From NCBI GenBank assembly GCA_037176885.1, contig JAWWNJ010000283.1:34793-98792 (forward strand): a stretch of DNA of 64,000 bases, read 5' to 3'. This document shows, piece by piece, positions 60,305 through 64,000 of the stretch. Each line of letters begins with the position of its first letter. The stretch's first letter is position 1. The notes beneath the pieces were generated by a model. The model did not search any database. It saw nothing but the letters and a program-made list of their open reading frames with translations, and was not told where the DNA came from. The position numbers and the translations under genes are program-made. The DNA comes from Favolaschia claudopus. Its lineage: Eukaryota > Basidiomycota > Agaricomycetes > Agaricales > Mycenaceae.

Positions 60305-61180
60305 CAAGATGGGGAGGGAATGTACTTGTCAAAAGTACGTTTACCTTCTCGAGTTGAGTGGGTTAGTGGAGTTGGTACCCATTCAGTCGGAGTAGGTGAC
60401 CCACTTGCCCCAAGTCAGGATACCTACTCACCATAAGTGGATTTTGGCAATTTCTCGCTTCGGATTGAATAGGTCTTGAGCTGAGTAGGTTCACCTCCTC
60501 AACCGGAGCGTGACAATGTAAGTGGGTTAAATATCTATATTCTCGCTATATATACATGCACTATGGGGAGGGAATCTACTCGGCCAAGTAGGGTAGACCC
60601 ACTTGGCTTGAGGAGGTAATAGGGAAGTCAAACATGGTTTTGAGGCAACGATTCAGAGGCGATTCAGAAACCGATGCAAAAAGCGATTTGGAAGGCGATT
60701 CAGGCTTTTGAATCGTGAATCGCGTGAATCGTCGAAGCGCCTCGAGAGGCGAAACAAAATCTGAATCGCGATTTGAATCGCTGGAGCGGTTTGATGTCGC
60801 CTAAACAGGCGCCAGCTCACCCATCAAATCGCTTGTCGAATCGTTCTCGAACGGGGGGTGGTCAAGGTGAATCCGATTCAAAGGCGATTCAGGTTCCGAA
60901 TCGTTCTTGAATCGTTAGCTGAATCGCCTCTGAATCGGCTTCAAAAAGTTATGTTTGACTTCCCCTAATGCACTCGGCGTGAGTGAGTACCGACTCAGAC
61001 AGAGTAGGTGACCTACTTGCGAGGAGTGGGTTTCCCTACTCACCATGAGTAGATTGGCAATTTTTCAGTTCGGATGGAGTGGGTCACCCACTCGAGCTGA
61101 GTGGGTTTACCTACTCAACGGGAGCGTGCCGGCCTACTTGGGCTGAGCGGATATTTACTCGATTCAAGTAGTTTAAATTC
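60305..61180 (+). repeat. Degenerate GAGTAGG/CTACTC repeats, interrupted by a foldback element
   Basis: Words such as GAGTAGGTGACC, CCCACTTG, CCTACTCACCAT and GAGCTGAGTAGG recur. The stretch 60385-60530 has a diverged direct copy at about 60985-61150; both have GGCAATTT, TCGGAT and GGAGCGTG in the same order. TGGGGAGGGAATSTACT occurs at about 60310 and 60563. The foldback element at 60622-60964 lies between the two copies. Confidence 0.7.
60622..60964. mobile_element. MITE-like foldback element with ~40-bp imperfect terminal inverted repeats
   Basis: The left end GGGAAGTCAAACAT is the reverse complement of the right end ATGTTTGACTTCCC. Similarity continues inwards through CGATTCAGAGGCGATTCAG on the left and its complement on the right, with a few mismatches. 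The 343-bp interior is filled with GATTC/GAATC words in both orientations. TAAT lies next to both ends (60618-60621 includes AAT; TAATG follows 60964), compatible with a short TAA-type target duplication as in PIF/Harbinger-related MITEs, but the exact edge is ambiguous. No transposase is present. Confidence 0.65.
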
Positions 61181-61205
61181 AGTTAAAACAGTATATATGT
61201 TATTG

Positions 61206-61227
61206 TCCACGGGTTGGGGCGTGGACT
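61206..61227. repeat. Small inverted repeat
   Basis: GTCCACG and CGTGGAC arms (7 bp) enclose 8 bases. It lies between the GAGTAGG repeats and the LTR. Function is unknown. Confidence 0.5.
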
Positions 61228-61274
61228 TTGGCTTATAACGACCCCAAATCTGAATCGTTTCCTTAGGTTTCTTT

Positions 61275-61653
61275 TGTAACCTAATTTACCATCTCCCAGG
61301 ATGATATTTAGAACATCACCCGTGGGGATATTACCATATATGGTCACAGAATTGAGTTCCAAAAATTGGGTCTATTTTTGCCGAGCTTGCTGTATAGTGT
61401 GGCGGAAGCGAGTAGAACGAGTTCCGGCACACGAGAGCGGTCAACGAGAGAACTGGGGTAAGTTGTCTGATTAACCTAAGAGAATCTAACTACGACAGAT
61501 CAAGGGCTTTTATACTACGGATACAGGGCTGTGCATGGATCATAAGGTACGGGCGTGGCATGGAGAACATAAGCATAGGAACATACAGGCATAGAAAAAG
61601 GAACGGAACGGAACGGCGAGGAATCATGTAAGCAAATAAATATTTCCGTTACA
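61275..61653 (-). repeat. 3' long terminal repeat (379 bp) of the gag element
   Basis: Read on the minus strand it starts TGTAACGGAAAT (61653 downwards) and ends GGTTACA (61275). This gives TG...CA ends with a 6-bp terminal inverted repeat TGTAAC/GTTACA. A purine tract lies directly outside its start, as expected for a 3' LTR. A TATA box sits at 61507-61514. The second (5') LTR is not in the window, so the boundaries rest on these signals only. The five bases after its end (AAAGA on minus) would be the target duplication. Confidence 0.65.
61507..61514 (-). promoter_or_regulatory. TATA box in the LTR
   Basis: TATAAAAG on the minus strand, about 140 bp inside the LTR start. It would place transcription start near 61480, dividing U3 from R/U5. 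Confidence 0.5.
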
Positions 61654-61655
61654 TA

Positions 61656-61663
61656 CGCCCTCC
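61656..61663 (-). promoter_or_regulatory. Polypurine tract
   Basis: GGAGGGCG on the minus strand, two bases outside the LTR start. In LTR retroelements this tract primes plus-strand DNA synthesis. Confidence 0.55.
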
Positions 61664-61685
61664 AGATCGACGTGTAACGACGATC

Positions 61686-61985
61686 TCATTCTTCGTCTTC
61701 GTTGAAATCAAAATCTTCGTTTGAACTTGCGCGGCTGGTCGCAGTGGATTTGTTAATCGACTGTTTGCATGCAACAAGATCATAGTCTGTTTCAATCTCG
61801 TCAAAATCAGCAAAACTCGACGAGATCGGGTGGAATTCAGCCGGAATGAAGTCGAAATCGAATTTTTGGATACCCTCGCCCTCCTCGACGTTCATTGCGG
61901 CGCGAGAAAACAGAACCGACGGGTAAGGTATCAATAACTTCAGTTGCCTCGTACAACGCAGATTCACCATCAGATAATTCACCAA
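61686..61985 (-). pseudogene. +1-frame acidic tail overlapping the gag 3' end
   Basis: This frame, shifted +1 relative to gag, is open from inside the gag 3' end to a stop at 61686, just before the polypurine tract. From about 61912 it encodes a codon-like acidic stretch (NVEEGEGIQKF... to a final NEDEE), whereas the gag frame over the same bases gives an Arg/Gly-rich tail. I infer that the natural protein continued into this frame and that one base has been gained or lost near the T run at about 61920. A programmed +1 shift is an alternative. The upstream part of the frame (residues 1-30) is a shadow of gag. Confidence 0.5.
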
Positions 61986-63396
61986 TCTTCATGGTGTGCA
62001 CGCCAAAGCCAGGGGGTTTACCCTTCTGGTTTGACTTCACCATATTCAAGTCCGGACAATTTCGCGCCATATGTCCGTGAATTCCGCAGTTGAAACAAAG
62101 TCCAGCCGCAAGGTATTCGGCTCTCTTCTTTTCCGACATCCTCTTCCCTTCAACGGGTGGTTTTGAAGAAGTTTTGGCAGATTTCTCTGTTTTCTTTTCA
62201 GAACTCGCGGTCTTAGTCGAAGTAGAAGCTTTCTTCAAGGGGGAGGACTTGCGCCCTCCATTTCCTGGCTTATCATCATCGGAATCAGTCGAGCTTTTGC
62301 TCGAATCACTACGACCGTCTTCACTGTCAGAATTATCCAAATTCAAGATAATTTCAGCGTGTTCAGCCGCATCAACAACTTCATCCCAAGTAGATACTTC
62401 GGGATCCAGTTTATCACGGTACATTTCTCGACGAATGTCCGCGCGAAGGCTACGCCACAGCATGACGACCTTCTCTTGATTATCCTCAAGACCAATCATG
62501 TTGAATATTTGTTCCCATTCAGAAACATGATCAGTAACCGATTTGGGACCCTGAACGCAGCTGTTCAACCGAACGCGCTGCTTCTCGCGAAAATCCTTCG
62601 GGAAACAAAAGTTGAAAAGACCCCAAAAGAAGTCTTTCAAGGTCCAGCTGCGCTCATTCTTGACAACTTTTCGGTCGTAATAATCACGAGCTTTACCTGT
62701 CAAGTGATAGGACAGATAAAAGACTTGCTGGTCTGCCGGGACCTGGCCCATTTTAACATAGTTGGAACCTTCTCGAACGAAACGATGGTATGCACTGGTA
62801 TTGGGCGCACCGTTGTACTTTGTTGGCGGAATCGGCTTGACGAGCATCTTCGGCCGACTGGGTCGATGGTGCCGACGTCGCGGAGAGGTAGCCCGCACCG
62901 GCCCAGAACCGTCGTCGTCCGACGAGTTAGAATCCGAGGATGAACTCGAGTCGGACGGACCGTTTGACGGAACGGATGGATGCGGGGTAATTTGATCTCC
63001 GCGATGCGGGGGATCGACGCTGTCAACGTCACGAAGCACGTCATCAATGAAGCTTCCGGCAACAACTCGGACCGGAGTCTTGCTGCTGCGGACTTCATCT
63101 CGCGGCGCACTTCGACGAATCGACTGCTCGATACTGCTTCTCACAGTCTTCTCAGCCTTGGTCAAGACAGGCTTTACTTTGGCTTGAGTTCTCTTCTGTT
63201 CATTTTCCAAGATGCTCAAATCCCTTCTCAACTGGGCAATCTTATCGGTCGTAGCCTGCGCAGGCACTGGTCTATCCGCCTTGTGAGAAGACATCTTGGG
63301 TTTCTTTGGCTGCTCGGGCATCGGGCGCGATGGCTCCGACGACTTCACAACTTCAGGTTCATCACGATCAGCGAAGAAACCGGGAGGAGTGTCCAT
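61837..63396 (-). CDS. gag: Ty3/gypsy-type retrotransposon Gag polyprotein, pol absent
   Basis: A 519-residue protein that would form the particle shell and bind the element RNA. Residues 1-48 are Pro/Lys-rich; 50-85 look coiled-coil-forming; 148-163 are a Ser/Asp run. About 188-350 resembles the Retrotrans_gag family, with YHLTGKARDYYD at 230-241, a Trp/Phe-rich FFWGLFNFCFPKDFREKQ segment at 256-273 and WEQIFNMIGL near 294-303. Residues 355-425 are Ser/Lys-rich. A zinc knuckle C434-X2-C437-X4-H442-X4-C447 follows. The ATG at 63396 is the first after an in-frame TAG 39 bases upstream. The last ~22 residues are probably out of frame (see the +1 tail). No protease, reverse transcriptase, RNase H or integrase lies between it and the LTR, so the element depends on others or is dead. 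Element type is confident; host group is inferred. Confidence 0.88.
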   Translation of the reverse strand: MDTPPGFFADRDEPEVVKSSEPSRPMPEQPKKPKMSSHKADRPVPAQATTDKIAQLRRDLSILENEQKRTQAKVKPVLTKAEKTVRSSIEQSIRRSAPRDEVRSSKTPVRVVAGSFIDDVLRDVDSVDPPHRGDQITPHPSVPSNGPSDSSSSSDSNSSDDDGSGPVRATSPRRRHHRPSRPKMLVKPIPPTKYNGAPNTSAYHRFVREGSNYVKMGQVPADQQVFYLSYHLTGKARDYYDRKVVKNERSWTLKDFFWGLFNFCFPKDFREKQRVRLNSCVQGPKSVTDHVSEWEQIFNMIGLEDNQEKVVMLWRSLRADIRREMYRDKLDPEVSTWDEVVDAAEHAEIILNLDNSDSEDGRSDSSKSSTDSDDDKPGNGGRKSSPLKKASTSTKTASSEKKTEKSAKTSSKPPVEGKRMSEKKRAEYLAAGLCFNCGIHGHMARNCPDLNMVKSNQKGKPPGFGVHTMKIGELSDGESALYEATEVIDTLPVGSVFSRRNERRGGRGYPKIRFRLHSG

Positions 63397-63403
63397 TTGC
63401 TCC

Positions 63404-63568
63404 CTAGCTATCTTACCCGGGAATAGGGTGCCCTATTCCATGCAAAGGGTCTCCAAACGGGTGGAATTCATGTGGGCATAGACAGCGTGGGAGGGAATAG
63501 GGCAGAACAACTTGGAAAAAGGCTCAAAACCTTGGAATAGGGCAGAACGACTGGGAATAGGGCAGAAC
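63404..63568 (+). repeat. Palindrome plus phased 15-mer module upstream of gag
   Basis: Box CTAGCTATCTTACCCGGG at 63404, near-palindrome GGAATAGGGTGCCCTATTCC (63420-63439), a degenerate GGAATTC element at 63463, and three identical 15-mers GGAATAGGGCAGAAC at 63494, 63534 and 63554. Spacing is 43, 31, 40 and 20 bp. The 15-mers repeat the palindrome arm GGAATAGGG exactly. The box edge is eight bases from the gag ATG. Confidence 0.92.
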
Positions 63569-63664
63569 ACCCAATTCAGAGGTGCAAATGAAACTCAAAG
63601 AGCAAAGGATTCTTATAGCGGCAAGCAAAACCTTATAAGAATTGCGAGTCACTGCCAGAAAAAA

Positions 63665-63690
63665 TTATAAGCCAGAGCCAAGGCTTATAA
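63665..63690 (+). repeat. TTATAAGCC inverted repeat (hairpin), gag leader
   Basis: Arms and AGAGCCAA loop identical to those in arrays 1 and 2, about 270 bp upstream of the gag start in the gag sense. Confidence 0.85.
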
Positions 63691-64000
63691 GAAATGCAAT
63701 TGAACAGCCGACTCAAGCCATCGGGAAAAATTGGTGGAAACCAAAAGGGTGTCAAATAGCCTGGGAATCAGCCTAGTGTCACCGCAAACACGCGAACAGG
63801 TCTCGTTGACGTGCTATATTGACTTGGAGGGAAACCATACAGCTTGGACCGAATCCTGACTACGACAATCAATTGAGCACCGATTGGCTTGGGTATAGGC
63901 TCGAATTGAAGCGTTTGAGCAGGGCTATAAGATAGTGTCATCAGCGATCGAGTCGCAGGTCACCTGACATTCACGACTCGGTCAAACACTGCGTTCGAGG

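Larger units (their letters stand above)
63404..64000 (+). repeat. Third member of the satellite family, forming the gag leader
   Basis: From CTAG at 63404 to the window end the sequence follows array 1 positions 1065 to about 1680 in order. It has the module, CTTATAAGAATTGCG, the TTATAAGCC hairpin, AGCCTAGTGTCACCGC, CTCGTTGAC, GGGTATAGGC, CATCAGCGATCGAGTCGCAG and GGTCAAACACTGCGTTCGAGG. It is clearly diverged from both arrays. Relative to gag (minus strand) it lies directly upstream of the start codon. No 5' LTR is seen before the window ends. Confidence 0.9.

Noticed and set aside
61275..61653. The LTR-like segment as a host promoter only
   Set aside because: TGTAAC/GTTACA ends, the adjacent purine tract and the position just after gag fit a 3' LTR better, although the partner LTR is outside the window.

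Overview
This is a eukaryotic, most likely fungal (basidiomycete-like) repeat-dominated region. I infer this from a Ty3/gypsy-type Gag with one CCHC zinc knuckle, from short (60-75 bp) intron-like intervals with CTAAC-type branch points, and from the absence of operons, ribosome binding sites or any bacterial gene. No rRNA, tRNA or CRISPR array is visible, and I recognise no host housekeeping gene.

Layout. (1) 1-29318: tandem array 1, nine full copies of a ~3.21-kb unit plus a truncated tenth; it runs off the left edge. (2) 29319-43852: tandem array 2, four full copies of a 3416-bp unit plus a partial fifth. The periods are exactly equal and I saw one substitution between copies. The two units are diverged relatives. 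Each is a dimer of two paralogous half-units, but only the array 2 unit carries a 466-bp G-rich cassette. (3) 43853-60300: a single-copy-looking, pyrimidine-skewed region holding at least four degenerate, spaced copies of a gene-like block with intron-like intervals. I recognise no protein there. (4) 60300-61274: short GAGTAGG/CTACTC repeats split by a 343-bp foldback (MITE-like) element. (5) 61275-63396: the 3' part of an LTR retroelement on the minus strand: gag, polypurine tract and a 379-bp LTR, with no pol. (6) 63404-64000: sequence directly upstream of the gag start codon that is a third, diverged member of the same family as the tandem arrays.

Main observation. Every half-unit of both arrays, and the gag leader, carries the same module. 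It consists of a conserved 5' block starting CTAGCTATCTTMCCC, a 20-bp palindrome or near-palindrome, and then four (once five) 15-mers starting GGAAT. The spacing is almost invariant: 43/31/41/19 bp in three paralogues, 43/31/40/20 at gag and 44/42/41/41/18 in array 1 half B. The last ten bases of the 15-mers differ between paralogues but change together within a paralogue. In the gag leader and in array 2 half B they match the palindrome arm. These spacings are not multiples of three, so a protein repeat does not explain them. The arrays therefore look like amplified relatives of the 5' leader of a Gag-encoding retroelement, built round a cis-acting palindrome-plus-phased-repeat module of unknown function.

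The many small ORFs inside the arrays are not kept between the two arrays and are not annotated as genes. Several array 1 copies carry scattered one-base indels in homopolymers. These could be consensus errors and they limit fine conclusions.
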